In this document: positions 19,773 to 28,732 of the stretch, one piece after another
Position numbering within the stretch: position 1 is the first letter of the stretch
Layout of the letters: every line of letters begins with the position of its first letter
Source of the DNA: Microbacterium sp. 67-17
Lineage (GTDB): Bacteria; Actinomycetota; Actinomycetes; Actinomycetales; Microbacteriaceae
NCBI RefSeq assembly: GCF_001898325.1
Contig: NZ_MKTR01000024.1
Span: 120,587-184,586 of the forward strand
Direction of reading: 5' to 3'
Length of the DNA: 64,000 nt
Program-made: the position numbers and the translations under genes
Notes under the pieces: generated by a model
Told to the model about the DNA's origin: nothing
Databases searched by the model: none
What the model saw: only the letters and a program-made list of their open reading frames with translations

Positions 19773-21221
19773 ATGTCTTTGAGCTTCGAGCGCACCCAAT
19801 CCGTCGCGATCATCGGCGGGGGCCCCGGCGGATACGAGGCGGCGCTTGCGGCAGCGCAGCTAGGGGCGGATGTCACGCTCGTCGAGCGGGCCGGCGTTGG
19901 GGGATCGGCGGTCATCACCGACGTCGTGCCGTCCAAGACACTCATCGCGACGGCTGACGCTGCTGTCGCTATCGCGGGCGCCGGGGAACTCGGCGTTCAG
20001 CTGTTCGCCAAAGGTGGCGACGGGCGCCCTCTGAAGCCGGAAATCGCGATCAATCTCGCGCAGGTCAATAAGCGGCTGCTCGCCCTGGCGCGCCAGCAGT
20101 CCGAAGACATGCGTGCGTCCCTGCTGCAGGCGGGGGTCACGATCCTCGAGGGGCACGGTCGCGTTGAGGATGACAACGCTGTGGTCGTCTCGACGGGCCC
20201 CGGCGGCACCGACTTCGACCGCATCGAAGCCGACACCCTTGTGATCTCGGTGGGCGCCTCGCCGCGGGAGCTTCCCAGCGCCAAGCCCGACGGGGAACGC
20301 ATCCTGACCTGGACGCAGCTCTACGACATGAAGACGCTGCCTGAGCATCTCATCGTCGTCGGCTCGGGTGTGACCGGCGCGGAGTTTGCCTCGGCGTACA
20401 TGAACTTGGGGTCCAAGGTCACCCTCATCTCCAGCCGCGACCAGGTCCTGCCGGGCGAAGACAAGGATGCCGCTGCTGTCATCGAGAGTGTCTTTTTGCG
20501 CGGGGGGATGACGCTTCTTCCCAAGTCCCGAGCCAAGTCGGTGGTGCGCGAAGGTGACGGTGTTGTCGTGACCCTCTCGGACGGCACGCGCGTCGAGGGA
20601 AGCCACTGCCTGATGGCGGTTGGCTCGATTCCGAACACCGCGGGCATCGGCCTCGAACAGGCGGGTGTGCAACTGACCCAGAGCGGCCACATCCGCGTCA
20701 ACCGAGTGGCACGAACCTCCGTCCCGAACATCTACGCAGCCGGCGACTGCACGAACTTCTTCCCGCTGGCCTCGGTCGCGGCGATGCAGGGGCGTACCGC
20801 CGTCTTCCATGCGTTCGGTGATGTCGTCATCCCGCTCGAGAAGCGCCGCATCACCGCCAACATCTTCACGGCGCCCGAGATTGCAACCGTCGGGTGGGGT
20901 GAGGAAGACATCGCCGCAGGCCTCATCGGCGGTGTCGTCCACAAGCTGCCCCTGTCGTCGAACCCGCGGGCCAAAATGATGGGGATCTCCGACGGCTTCG
21001 TGAAGCTCATCGCGCGCGAGGGCAGCGGTACGGTCGTGGGCGGCGTCATCGTCGGGCCCCGTGCCTCCGAGCTCATCTACCCGATCGCGATCGCCGTCGA
21101 GCGGCGCCTCACGGTCGACCAGGTCTCCCGGGTATTCGCGGTCTATCCGTCGCTCGCGGGCACGATCACGGATGCCGCGCGCGCAATGCACATCGTCGAC
21201 CGCGACGAGCCCGAAGAATAA
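19773..21221 (+). CDS. lpdA: NAD(P)H-quinone dehydrogenase, LpdA type
   Basis: 482-aa FAD flavoprotein of the pyridine nucleotide-disulphide reductase fold. The FAD site is IIGGGPGGYEAALAAAQLGA, the NAD(P) site VVGSGVTGAEFASAY, and the second FAD motif NIYAAGDCTNFFPLA. The redox CxxxxC is absent: the equivalent stretch reads GGSAVITDVVPSKTL. The C-terminal catalytic His-Glu pair of lipoamide dehydrogenases is also missing (VYPSLAGTITDAARAM). This is the pattern of M. tuberculosis LpdA (Rv3303c), which reduces quinones rather than disulphides. Monocistronic. Confidence 0.9.
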   Translation: MSLSFERTQSVAIIGGGPGGYEAALAAAQLGADVTLVERAGVGGSAVITDVVPSKTLIATADAAVAIAGAGELGVQLFAKGGDGRPLKPEIAINLAQVNKRLLALARQQSEDMRASLLQAGVTILEGHGRVEDDNAVVVSTGPGGTDFDRIEADTLVISVGASPRELPSAKPDGERILTWTQLYDMKTLPEHLIVVGSGVTGAEFASAYMNLGSKVTLISSRDQVLPGEDKDAAAVIESVFLRGGMTLLPKSRAKSVVREGDGVVVTLSDGTRVEGSHCLMAVGSIPNTAGIGLEQAGVQLTQSGHIRVNRVARTSVPNIYAAGDCTNFFPLASVAAMQGRTAVFHAFGDVVIPLEKRRITANIFTAPEIATVGWGEEDIAAGLIGGVVHKLPLSSNPRAKMMGISDGFVKLIAREGSGTVVGGVIVGPRASELIYPIAIAVERRLTVDQVSRVFAVYPSLAGTITDAARAMHIVDRDEPEE

Positions 21222-21232
21222 GCCTGCGTCTG

Positions 21233-21292
21233 GGTTCGGTCGCGCCGTCGTGCGGGTGTTCGAACGCTGACCCCGCAGATCGGCGCGACTGA
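21233..21292. repeat. 60-bp palindromic element, copy A
   Basis: Left end from GGTTCGGTCGCGCC, right end GGCGCGACTGA; exactly 60 bp. A second inner stem TGCGGG/CCCGCA is separated from the outer one by short unpaired GTCG/GATC stretches. It lies between lpdA and the convergent accA. Confidence 0.75.
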
Positions 21293-21308
21293 GATTCGGC
21301 ACTCTTCC

Positions 21309-21368
21309 GGTTCGGTCGCGCCGTCGTGCGGATGATTGCGCGCGCACCTCGCAGGTAGGCGCGACTGA
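21309..21368. repeat. 60-bp palindromic element, copy B
   Basis: Same left 23 nt as copy A and same right end; exactly 60 bp, period 76 bp. The inner stem is shortened to TGCG/CGCA. With copy A it fills the convergent lpdA/accA gap. Confidence 0.75.
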
Positions 21369-21388
21369 ACGGGACGCGGAGTCCGGGC

Positions 21389-23155
21389 TCAGGAGATGGT
21401 GAGCAGGGGATGCCCCGCCGACACCGTCGCACCGGGCGTGGCATTGATCGCGCCGATGACGCCATCCTTGTGCGCCTGAATCGGCTGTTCCATCTTCATC
21501 GCCTCGAGCACGAGCACCAGGTCGCCCTTGACGACCTGCTGGCCGTCCTCGACGGCGATCTTCACGACCGTCGCCTGCATCGGCGCCATCACCGCATCGC
21601 CCGAGGCGCCTGACACGGCGTTGCCTGCGTGCGAGCGGCGCGAGGGCGGCACAACAGCCGGGCGCCCGCGGCCGGCGGGTGCTGTCACGACGCGGTCGGG
21701 CAGGCTCACCTCGAGGCGCTTTCCGGCGACCTCGACGACCACGGTGTGTCGCGGCTCCTCCGCGCGCGGCGCGCCAATCTCGCCATCCCATGCCGGGATG
21801 TCGTTGTCGAATGCGGTCTCGATCCAGCTCGTGTAGACCCCGAACTGACCGTCCTCGGCAGTGAAGGCAGCGTCTCGCACAACCTTGCGGTGGAAGGGCA
21901 GCACTGTCGGCATCCCGGCCACCTCGAACTCGTCGAGTGCCCGCCGAGCGCGATCCAGCGCCTCGGCGCGATCGCGACCGGTCACGATGATTTTCGCGAG
22001 CAGCGAGTCGAACGCACCGCTGACGGAGTCGCCCGCTGTCACGCCCGAGTCGAGGCGGATGCCGGGACCACCGAAGGTCTTGAAGACGTGGATGTCGCCG
22101 GGCTGGGGCAGGAAGTTCCGACCAGGGTCTTCGCCGTTGATGCGGAACTCGATGGAGTGGCCGACAGTTTCGGGGTCGTCGTAGCCGAGCGCTTCGCCCT
22201 CGGCGAGGCGGAACTGTTCGCGGACGAGGTCGATCCCGGTGACCTCCTCAGAGACGGGGTGCTCGACCTGGAGCCGCGTGTTCACCTCCAGGAACGAGAT
22301 CGTGCCGTCGGCCCCGATGAGGAACTCACACGTGCCGGCGCCGAGGTAGCCGACCTCGCGCAGGATCGCTTTGGAGGACTCGACGAGGATGCGGTGCTGC
22401 TCGTCGCTCAGGAACGGTGCCGGCGCCTCTTCCACCAGCTTCTGGTGGCGCCGCTGCAGCGAGCAGTCACGGGTGGAGATGACGACAACAGTGCCCTCGG
22501 CATCCGCGAGGCACTGGGTTTCGACGTGACGGGGTCGGTCGAGGTACTTCTCCACGAAGCACTCGCCGCGCCCGAAGGCGGTAATCGCCTCCCGCGTCGC
22601 TGATTCGAAGAGCTCGGCAACCTCGTCGCGGGAGCGGGCGACCTTCAGGCCGCGGCCGCCGCCACCGTACGCTGCCTTGATCGCGATCGGCAACCCGTGG
22701 GTATCGACGAACGCGAGTACCTCGTCGGCCCCCGAGACGGGCCCGGGGGTGCCGGGGGCAAGCGGCGCGCCGACCTTCTCGGCGACATGGCGGGCGGTGA
22801 CCTTGTCGCCGAGTGCCTCGATGGCCTCGGGAGAGGGGCCGATCCAGGTCAGGCCGGCGGCGATCACGGCACGTGCGAAATCGGCGTTCTCGGCCAGAAA
22901 GCCGTAGCCGGGGTGGACCGCGTCGGCGCCCGAACGCCGGGCGATAGAGAGGATCTTGTCGATCGAGAGGTACGTCTCGGCGCTCGTTGCGCCCTCCAGC
23001 GCATACGCCTCGTCCGCGAGGCGGACGTGCAGTGCGTCGCGATCCTGGTCGGCGTACACCGCCACCGAGCCCTTGCCGGCGTCTCGTGCTGCTCGGATTA
23101 TGCGGACGGCGATCTCGCCGCGGTTCGCTACGAGGACCTTGGCGATGTGAGGCAT
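21389..23155 (-). CDS. accA: Acyl-CoA carboxylase alpha chain (biotin carboxylase + BCCP)
   Basis: 588-aa AccA3/BccA-type subunit. The biotin carboxylase part runs from [21 protein letters not shown] through the ATP-grasp region ([36 protein letters not shown]). The C-terminal biotinyl domain carries the lysine in [11 protein letters not shown]. It carboxylates biotin, which AccD uses to carboxylate acetyl- or propionyl-CoA. I start at ATG 23155 (MPHIAKV), 7 nt after a TAGGCT box, rather than at an upstream in-frame codon at 23206. maf lies directly upstream on the same strand. Confidence 0.95.
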   Translation of the reverse strand: MPHIAKVLVANRGEIAVRIIRAARDAGKGSVAVYADQDRDALHVRLADEAYALEGATSAETYLSIDKILSIARRSGADAVHPGYGFLAENADFARAVIAAGLTWIGPSPEAIEALGDKVTARHVAEKVGAPLAPGTPGPVSGADEVLAFVDTHGLPIAIKAAYGGGGRGLKVARSRDEVAELFESATREAITAFGRGECFVEKYLDRPRHVETQCLADAEGTVVVISTRDCSLQRRHQKLVEEAPAPFLSDEQHRILVESSKAILREVGYLGAGTCEFLIGADGTISFLEVNTRLQVEHPVSEEVTGIDLVREQFRLAEGEALGYDDPETVGHSIEFRINGEDPGRNFLPQPGDIHVFKTFGGPGIRLDSGVTAGDSVSGAFDSLLAKIIVTGRDRAEALDRARRALDEFEVAGMPTVLPFHRKVVRDAAFTAEDGQFGVYTSWIETAFDNDIPAWDGEIGAPRAEEPRHTVVVEVAGKRLEVSLPDRVVTAPAGRGRPAVVPPSRRSHAGNAVSGASGDAVMAPMQATVVKIAVEDGQQVVKGDLVLVLEAMKMEQPIQAHKDGVIGAINATPGATVSAGHPLLTIS

Positions 23156-23162
23156 GGATGTC

Positions 23163-23168
23163 AGCCTA
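23163..23168 (-). promoter_or_regulatory. -10 box of accA
   Basis: TAGGCT on the minus strand, 7 nt before ATG 23155, in the 78-bp maf-accA gap; leaderless arrangement. Confidence 0.45.
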
Positions 23169-23233
23169 CCGAGGCCCTCGGGTGCGAAATTGGATTGATC
23201 CGACAAGAAACCCCGATGAACGTGCAGCGAGGT

Positions 23234-23902
23234 CTACGGATGCTGCGCTGTATCTTCCGAGCGATTCCACAGCTCCGTCCATGCAACGCCGAGCTCTCGA
23301 GCCAGTTTTCGCAGTGTCGACAGCGACATCCCGACCACCGTTGAGGGGTCGCCCTCGACGCGGGAAATGAACGGGCCACCGAGACTGTCGACCGTGAACG
23401 CGCCGGCAACAGCAAGGGGTTCGCCGGTGGCGACGTAGGCTTCGACCTCGGCGTCGGTCATGTCATCGACGAACGTCACCGACGCGCGAGCCACAGCGTG
23501 CGCTTCGATCGGAGTGTGACCCGGGACGACGCGATACACACTGTGCCCGGAGTGCAGGATGCCGGTGCGCCCCCGCATCGCGTGCCACCGCTCGGTAGCC
23601 ACTGACGGCTCGTGCGGCTTTCCGAGTACCCGGCCGTCGAGTTCGAACATCGAGTCGCCGCCGATCACGAGTCCGTCGAATTCCGCGTGCTCGAGCGCAA
23701 GCCGCGCAACGACATCCAGGGCCTTGCGTCGTGCGAGCAGCAGCACATGCTCGTCGGGCGGCAGCGTTCGTCCTTCGGCTGTCTCGACGGCGTGGATGAC
23801 CGCGTCTTCATCGACCTCCGGAGCCATGGTGAGCGGTTCGATACCGGCCTGGCGCAGCAGTGCGCGCCGGGCGGGGGAGGTGGATGCCAGCAGGACGCGC
23901 AT
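23234..23902 (-). CDS. maf: Maf family nucleoside triphosphate pyrophosphatase
   Basis: 222-aa house-cleaning nucleotide pyrophosphatase. N-terminal signature LLASTSPARRALLRQAGI and the central GLVIGGDSMFELDGRVLGKP with its conserved Asp are present, followed by the DDMTDAEVEAYVATGEP segment. It hydrolyses non-canonical or excess dNTPs/NTPs to the monophosphate. Start ATG 23902 is 6 nt after TACCGT. The maf-accA adjacency is shared with other Actinobacteria. The 35-bp region between it and the RNA methyltransferase contains divergent starts. Confidence 0.92.
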   Translation of the reverse strand: MRVLLASTSPARRALLRQAGIEPLTMAPEVDEDAVIHAVETAEGRTLPPDEHVLLLARRKALDVVARLALEHAEFDGLVIGGDSMFELDGRVLGKPHEPSVATERWHAMRGRTGILHSGHSVYRVVPGHTPIEAHAVARASVTFVDDMTDAEVEAYVATGEPLAVAGAFTVDSLGGPFISRVEGDPSTVVGMSLSTLRKLARELGVAWTELWNRSEDTAQHP

Positions 23903-23908
23903 CGTTCC

Positions 23909-23914
23909 ACGGTA
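23909..23914 (-). promoter_or_regulatory. -10 box of maf
   Basis: TACCGT on the minus strand, 6 nt before the maf ATG. Confidence 0.45.
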
Positions 23915-23937
23915 GCGGGCCGTGAGATCCTCGAAGC

Positions 23938-25230
23938 ATGACCGGCGAAGTGGGACAGATCGTCGACCTCGAGATCACGGATGCCGCCCACGGCGGCGTG
24001 TTCGTCGGCAGGCTCGATGGTCGCGTGGTGTTCACGGCAGACGCGATCCCGGGTGAACGGGTGCGCGCCCGGCTCACTGACGCTTCGAAGGCGTCATTCT
24101 GGCGCGCGGACACCGTCGAGGTGACCGACCCATCGCCCCATCGTCAGCGCCACATTTGGCCTGAAGCCGATGTCGATCGCGATCCCGCGGATCGGCCCGG
24201 GGGCGCCGAGTTCGGTCACATCGAGCTCAGTCACCAGCGTGACCTCAAGCGGCACATCCTGGCTACCGCCCTGCAACGCACCGGCCACGTGGCGGTGCCC
24301 GTCGAGTTCGAGGGCCCCCGCGCAGCATCCGTCGGCAATCACGTCGTTGCCGAGCAGCCTGATGGCACGCGGTGGCGAACCCGGGTCTCGTTGCACGTGG
24401 ACGATGACGGGCGCATGGGTGCGTATGCCGCGCGCAGCCATCGCGTCATTCCCACTGAGAGCATGCCCCTGGCCACGGCCGCGATCGAGCGGGCAGCCGC
24501 CGCGCTCGGGCGTCCTGCACCCGGCCGCGTCGACCTGGTCCAGCCCGCCGACGGCCACGTTCGCGTGCTCCCTCGCCCCGACGGCGCCGAGCGTCGCGGT
24601 GGCTCGACCCGACGACACAGCGAGGTCGTGGTCGAACACGTCGGTGCCCGGCGCTTCCGCGTCGATGCGGGCGGGTTTTGGCAGGTTCACCGGCTGGCGG
24701 CATCCACCCTCACAACCGTCGTGGCCGAAGAACTCGCGGACGGTGTCGACCCAGACGGGTGGCACCTCGATCTCTACGGCGGCGTCGGCCTCTTCGGGGC
24801 GCTTCTGGGCGACCTGGCCGGCCCCGCGGCGCGCATCACCTCGGTCGAGGGCAACGAGCGGGCCACAGAGCACGCCGGCGAGAACCTCGCCGAGTGGGTC
24901 GGAGCGCGCGCAGAGACCGCGCGGGTAGACCGCTGGACACGGGCACTTCGCCAGAAGATCAGCGACCGGGACCGGCAACGGCTCGCGCGCGGCACCGTCG
25001 TGCTCGACCCGCCCCGCACCGGCGCGGGTGCTGCCGTGGTCGACGATCTGGCAGCTCTGGGGCCGGCATCCATCGTCTATGTCGCGTGCGACCCGGTCGC
25101 CCTCGCCCGCGATCTCTCCCGCTTCGCCGACCATGGATACCGCGCCGACCGGGTGCGCGGCATCGACCTGTTTCCGCATTCGCATCACATGGAGGCTGTC
25201 GCACTGCTGCGACGCGATGCCGCTCGGTAG
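23938..25230 (+). CDS. TrmA/RlmD-family RNA 5-methyluridine methyltransferase
   Basis: 430-aa SAM-dependent enzyme. An N-terminal TRAM domain (about 1-60) binds RNA. The C-terminal Rossmann methyltransferase has the SAM loop LDLYGGVGLFGALLGD, LDPPRTGAG, and the catalytic nucleophile cysteine in YVACDPVALARDL. The Fe-S cysteine cluster of RlmD is not present: its expected place reads DRPGGAEFGHIELSHQ without cysteines. The target (tRNA U54 or 23S rRNA) cannot be told from sequence. The TAG stop lies inside the -10 box of the following response regulator gene. Confidence 0.88.
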   Translation: MTGEVGQIVDLEITDAAHGGVFVGRLDGRVVFTADAIPGERVRARLTDASKASFWRADTVEVTDPSPHRQRHIWPEADVDRDPADRPGGAEFGHIELSHQRDLKRHILATALQRTGHVAVPVEFEGPRAASVGNHVVAEQPDGTRWRTRVSLHVDDDGRMGAYAARSHRVIPTESMPLATAAIERAAAALGRPAPGRVDLVQPADGHVRVLPRPDGAERRGGSTRRHSEVVVEHVGARRFRVDAGGFWQVHRLAASTLTTVVAEELADGVDPDGWHLDLYGGVGLFGALLGDLAGPAARITSVEGNERATEHAGENLAEWVGARAETARVDRWTRALRQKISDRDRQRLARGTVVLDPPRTGAGAAVVDDLAALGPASIVYVACDPVALARDLSRFADHGYRADRVRGIDLFPHSHHMEAVALLRRDAAR

Positions 25231-25233
25231 AGT
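25228..25233 (+). promoter_or_regulatory. -10 box of the two-component operon, overlapping a stop codon
   Basis: TAGAGT, 6 nt before ATG 25240. Its first three bases are the stop codon of the RNA methyltransferase gene. Leaderless arrangement. Confidence 0.5.
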
Positions 25234-25239
25234 GACCCC

Positions 25240-25914
25240 ATGACGCGGGTGGCTCTGATCGATGACCATGAGTCCGTCCGCTTGGGGGTAGAGGCGGCGT
25301 GTGTGACAGACGGGGGTCCCGAGGTGGTGTTCTCGGGAAGCACTGTCACCGAGTACGTCCGCTGGAGGCGTGCCACGAGCGCTCCGCCGGTCGATGTGGT
25401 TGTGCTCGATCTCACCCTGGGCGACGGGACGACAGTACGAGAGAATGTCGGGCGACTTGTCGCCGACGGGTCCAGCATCCTGGTGCACTCGGTGGCCGAT
25501 CGGCCCTCGGCCGTGCGAGAAGCCCTCCTGGCCGGCGCGATCGGCGTCGTGAGCAAGGCCTCGCCGATCGACGACGTGATTTCGGCGATCCACGCCGTGG
25601 CCAACGGCGATCCGCTGAACAACGTCGAATGGGCAAGCGCCATTGAGGGTGACCGTGAGTTCGCCGACGCACAGCTGTCGGCGCGAGAACGCGACGTGCT
25701 GCGTCTGTATGCCGCCGGTTTGCCTCTGAAAGCTGTTGCGGAGCGCCTGGGCATCGCGTATTCGACGGCGAAAGAGAACATCAGCCGCGTGCGCGTCAAG
25801 TACGTCGAGGTCGGGAGATCGGCTTCAACGAAGTTCGACCTCATCCGCCGCGCACTGGAAGATGGCCTCGTCTCGGCTGACGGGTTCGCTGCCGGAGCAT
25901 CGGACAAGCGATGA
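25240..25914 (+). CDS. NarL/LuxR-family response regulator
   Basis: 224-aa two-component regulator. The receiver domain (about 1-120) has the acidic pair in LIDDHESVRLG, the phosphoacceptor Asp in VVVLDLTLGDG, a switch Ser in VHSVADRP and the Lys in VVSKAS. The C-terminal LuxR helix-turn-helix is seen in LSARERDVLRLYAAGLPLKAVAERLGI (about residues 148-174; shown in part). The 3' end overlaps the kinase gene by 4 nt. Target genes are unknown; the operon itself is the first candidate. Confidence 0.9.
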   Translation: MTRVALIDDHESVRLGVEAACVTDGGPEVVFSGSTVTEYVRWRRATSAPPVDVVVLDLTLGDGTTVRENVGRLVADGSSILVHSVADRPSAVREALLAGAIGVVSKASPIDDVISAIHAVANGDPLNNVEWASAIEGDREFADAQLSARERDVLRLYAAGLPLKAVAERLGIAYSTAKENISRVRVKYVEVGRSASTKFDLIRRALEDGLVSADGFAAGASDKR

Positions 25915-27170
25915 GCGCCGACACCCACCCCCGCGAGCGAGCGCTGGCCGCCGCGTGGGCGCAGATCCCCCTTGCCCACGATCCGACGGCGGGCCTCGGC
26001 TCGTTCACCCGGCGGCGGATCGAGCGGATGATCAGCATCGTCTTGGCGGTCGGATCGCTTGCCCTCGGTGCGCAAGCCTTCGTCGCGGCGCTGGGCTCGG
26101 TGCAGGAGCCCGAAGCTTGGCATGTGGCCTTCATGGTCGCGAACTTCGGATCGCTGGCGGCCCTGCTCGTCACCTATGTCGTGGGTCGGAGCATCGCACC
26201 CGCCGCCATCACCTTCTGCGCCGTCTTCGTCGCGACGCTCGTCGCCTGGCCCTTCGTGGTGGCGGGGCAGGACATCCCGCCGTCCGATCCACCGTGGACA
26301 TGGTTCCTCGTCAGCGTGGTCACCGCCTCCTCCATCATGTTCCTGCCGTTGGTGTGGCAGATGGCGTGGACGATCTTCGTGCCCGTGCTGTTCGGGATCA
26401 CCCGCTTGGCCCAGGCAGGATTCGCCGTCGACTTCTGGTGGCCGACGCTGCTGGATGTGTCCTTCGCCATCATCCTGGGTGGGGTTTTTGTGACCCTGGG
26501 GTGGATGTTCCGGTCGATCGCCGACAACGTCGACGAGTCCCGTCGCACGGCGGTGGAGACGTACACCGCTGCGGCGGTCACCGAAGCGGCTGAGAGCGAG
26601 CGCGTCGCTGTCGCCGCTCTCATGCACGACAGCGTCCTCGCAGCTCTCATCGCCTCTGAGCGTGCGCAAACCCCCCGGGAGCAGGGTCTCGCCGTGGCGA
26701 TGGCGCAGGAGGCATTGACCCGACTCGCGAACGCAGAAACCGATGCGGGTCTGGGCAGCGATTCGCCACGACCTTTCGGGACGCTCGTTGAAGAAGTGGA
26801 ACGTGGTGCGCGCGGGCTCGGTGTCGATCTTGTCGTGGAACGCGCGTACGGCCGTGACGCGCCCGAGATCCCCGGTCGGGTCGCGAACGCGCTGATCCTC
26901 GCGGCTATGCAGGCGATTGCCAATTCGATCGAGCACGCCGGCGGTATCGGCTTGATGGTCTGCGCGCGTCAGGAGCCTGACACCCAGCGACTGCACCTCG
27001 AGGTGCAAGACCTCGGCGACGGGTTCGATCTCGACACGGTCCCGGACGATCGACTCGGAATACGCGGATCGATCATTGCTCGAGTGGCAGCCGTCGGCGG
27101 CACCGTGCACATTACGTCCGACTCGAGCGGGACGCTCGTGCGCCTCACGTGGCAGGGGGCCCGAGCATGA
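25911..27170 (+). CDS. Membrane sensor histidine kinase
   Basis: 419-aa kinase. Five or six hydrophobic segments occupy about residues 40-210, with little extracellular sequence, suggesting an intramembrane or envelope signal. The H-box is SERVAVAALMHDSVLAALI with His near 239. The ATPase domain has the N-box AMQAIANSIEHAG and G-box DLGDGFD, and ends GTLVRLTWQG. It resembles DesK/NarX-class kinases but the region between H-box and ATPase is short. ATGA overlap with the regulator before it and with the membrane protein after it indicates three coupled genes. Confidence 0.85.
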   Translation: MSADTHPRERALAAAWAQIPLAHDPTAGLGSFTRRRIERMISIVLAVGSLALGAQAFVAALGSVQEPEAWHVAFMVANFGSLAALLVTYVVGRSIAPAAITFCAVFVATLVAWPFVVAGQDIPPSDPPWTWFLVSVVTASSIMFLPLVWQMAWTIFVPVLFGITRLAQAGFAVDFWWPTLLDVSFAIILGGVFVTLGWMFRSIADNVDESRRTAVETYTAAAVTEAAESERVAVAALMHDSVLAALIASERAQTPREQGLAVAMAQEALTRLANAETDAGLGSDSPRPFGTLVEEVERGARGLGVDLVVERAYGRDAPEIPGRVANALILAAMQAIANSIEHAGGIGLMVCARQEPDTQRLHLEVQDLGDGFDLDTVPDDRLGIRGSIIARVAAVGGTVHITSDSSGTLVRLTWQGARA

Positions 27171-28243
27171 TCAGTGTCCGCCGCCTGCTGATCGGTTTGG
27201 CCTTCGCGTTCACGGCCTACCTTGCCGTGCGCGGGCTGTGGTGGACCGGTCCGTTCACCGAGCCACTGGTGCTCGTCGCTGCCGTCGCACTCTATGTCGT
27301 GACCACCGGCGTCGCGCTGCTGTGGGGCAACCGCGACCCCGAAGACGACGATGTGACGCCGGCCGCACCCGGATTGGCGCCGCGCGCATCATCCGACCGG
27401 ATGCCGCTTGCAGCCGCGCTCATGGCGTTGGGAACGACGGTCATCGTCCCCAACGCGCTGTCGCTGGCTGTGCCGCGGGAGGCGATCGAAGAACCGTACG
27501 TCGTCTGGTATCTCGGTGGCATCGGCGCTCTGATGGTCATCGTCATGGTGAGGCGTCGCCCGATCTTCGCGTGGGTGGGCATCGGTCTCCTCGCCGCCGT
27601 CTCGTGGTACTGGCTCGGCATCCTCGATGCGCTCGAGAAGGGACTTGTCGGCTCGATCCTGTGGGTGGGGTTGGCGCAATTGCTGGTGATGCTGACAGAT
27701 CGTGCGGCCAAAGACACGGCGAAGCTCGTTGAACTGCAGCGCGCGGCATCGGCGTGGCAGGCAGCCCACACCGTGCGTCAGCGGGAACGCCGCGTGCAGA
27801 TTCAGCGAGCACTGTCGGTTGCAGGCCCGGTGCTTGCGCGCACGATCGCGCAGGGCGGCGCATTGACCCCCGATGAACGCGTCGAGGCGCGACTTGCCGA
27901 AGGGAGTCTGCGCGACGAATTGCGCGGAGCTCGCCTGCTCGACGATGCGGTGCGCTACGAACTTGAGTCAGCCCGCCGCCGTGGCGCGACGGTCACGGTC
28001 CTCGACGAGGGAGGCTTGGACGGCATCGACCCCGAGAGTCTGGCAAGCATCCGCGAACGTCTGGTCGCCGCGCTGCGCTCGGCACAATCGGACCGGCTCT
28101 ACATCCGCACGTCCCCGCACGAGAGCGTGGCAGTAACGGTCGTGGGTCGCTCGGATGCGGGCCGGGGCCTGAGCGACGAAGACACCGTCGACCTGTGGAC
28201 CGAGATCACTCGACTCCCCGGGGAGCACGACGCTCGGGAGTGA
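27167..28243 (+). CDS. Six-segment membrane protein coupled to a two-component system
   Basis: 358-aa protein of unknown function. About six hydrophobic segments fill residues 5-190 (for example LLIGLAFAFTAYLAVRGLWW). A cytoplasmic part follows with an amphipathic, charged stretch (about 195-275: QRAASAWQAAHTVRQRERR onward) and a small alpha/beta domain. The layout echoes the sensor kinase, but no H-box or N/G-boxes are visible, so it may be a degenerate kinase or accessory sensor. The ATG overlaps the kinase stop codon. No database family is recognised. Confidence 0.75.
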   Translation: MISVRRLLIGLAFAFTAYLAVRGLWWTGPFTEPLVLVAAVALYVVTTGVALLWGNRDPEDDDVTPAAPGLAPRASSDRMPLAAALMALGTTVIVPNALSLAVPREAIEEPYVVWYLGGIGALMVIVMVRRRPIFAWVGIGLLAAVSWYWLGILDALEKGLVGSILWVGLAQLLVMLTDRAAKDTAKLVELQRAASAWQAAHTVRQRERRVQIQRALSVAGPVLARTIAQGGALTPDERVEARLAEGSLRDELRGARLLDDAVRYELESARRRGATVTVLDEGGLDGIDPESLASIRERLVAALRSAQSDRLYIRTSPHESVAVTVVGRSDAGRGLSDEDTVDLWTEITRLPGEHDARE

Positions 28244-28261
28244 ACGTCCTCCGAAAAGGAT

Positions 28262-28292
28262 GGTGGGGGTGGACAGATGGTCCACCCCCACC
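28262..28292 (+). terminator. Hairpin after the two-component operon
   Basis: Perfect 13-bp stem (28262-28274 with 28280-28292) and 5-nt loop, 18 nt after the last stop codon. No T-tract follows. The remaining 194 bp up to accE hold nothing I recognise. Confidence 0.6.
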
Positions 28293-28486
28293 GGTGCGGA
28301 CGGTTACCCGAAAACCGGCCGCGTGGCCGAACCTGGGCCGCGTCACACGAGAGGTGACGGCGGTTCAGCCGAACGCTACTGCGTTCCAGCTGTTCCAGTC
28401 TTGCCGAGTCGCAACGATTCGTCTGTAGGTATTTTGGGGGACAAAATTGGACTGCCCGCAAACCAGGCCAATTCTGTCGGCGCGGG

Positions 28487-28726
28487 TCAACAGGGCGTGC
28501 GGTTCCAGCCCAGTTCGCGCCGGAGCGGCTCCCGCAGTGCCCGCTGCGAGAGTGCCCAGGCCGACCGCTGAGGCTCGTCGGCGACGGCCTCGGCGTGCTC
28601 GGTGACGTAGTGCTCAGCCACGACGGCGACGACTGCCGCGATCTCTTCGGCAGTCGCGTCGCCGCGCACGATGTTGATCGGCACGGCGGGCTCGCGCTCT
28701 TCGGGCCCTGATTCTCGGGTACTCAT
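28487..28726 (-). CDS. accE: Acyl-CoA carboxylase epsilon subunit
   Basis: 79-aa small subunit that stabilises the AccA3-AccD complex in Actinobacteria. INIVRGDATAEEIAAVVAVVA is the typical core (residues about 17-37; quoted in part), and a tryptophan/arginine-rich C-terminus (SAWALSQRALREPLRRELGW) follows. The first 15 residues are acidic and probably disordered. Its ATG lies 6 nt after the accD stop codon with only a weak ribosome site, so translation is likely coupled to accD. Confidence 0.85.
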   Translation of the reverse strand: MSTRESGPEEREPAVPINIVRGDATAEEIAAVVAVVAEHYVTEHAEAVADEPQRSAWALSQRALREPLRRELGWNRTPC

Positions 28727-28732
28727 CGCGTC

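Noticed and set aside
19860..21791. 643-aa minus-strand open frame over lpdA
   Set aside because: Shadow frame crossing lpdA, the 60-bp repeats and accA; low-complexity translation.
25185..27110. 641-aa minus-strand open frame over the two-component genes
   Set aside because: Antisense to clear receiver, HTH and kinase domains; composition is that of a shadow frame.
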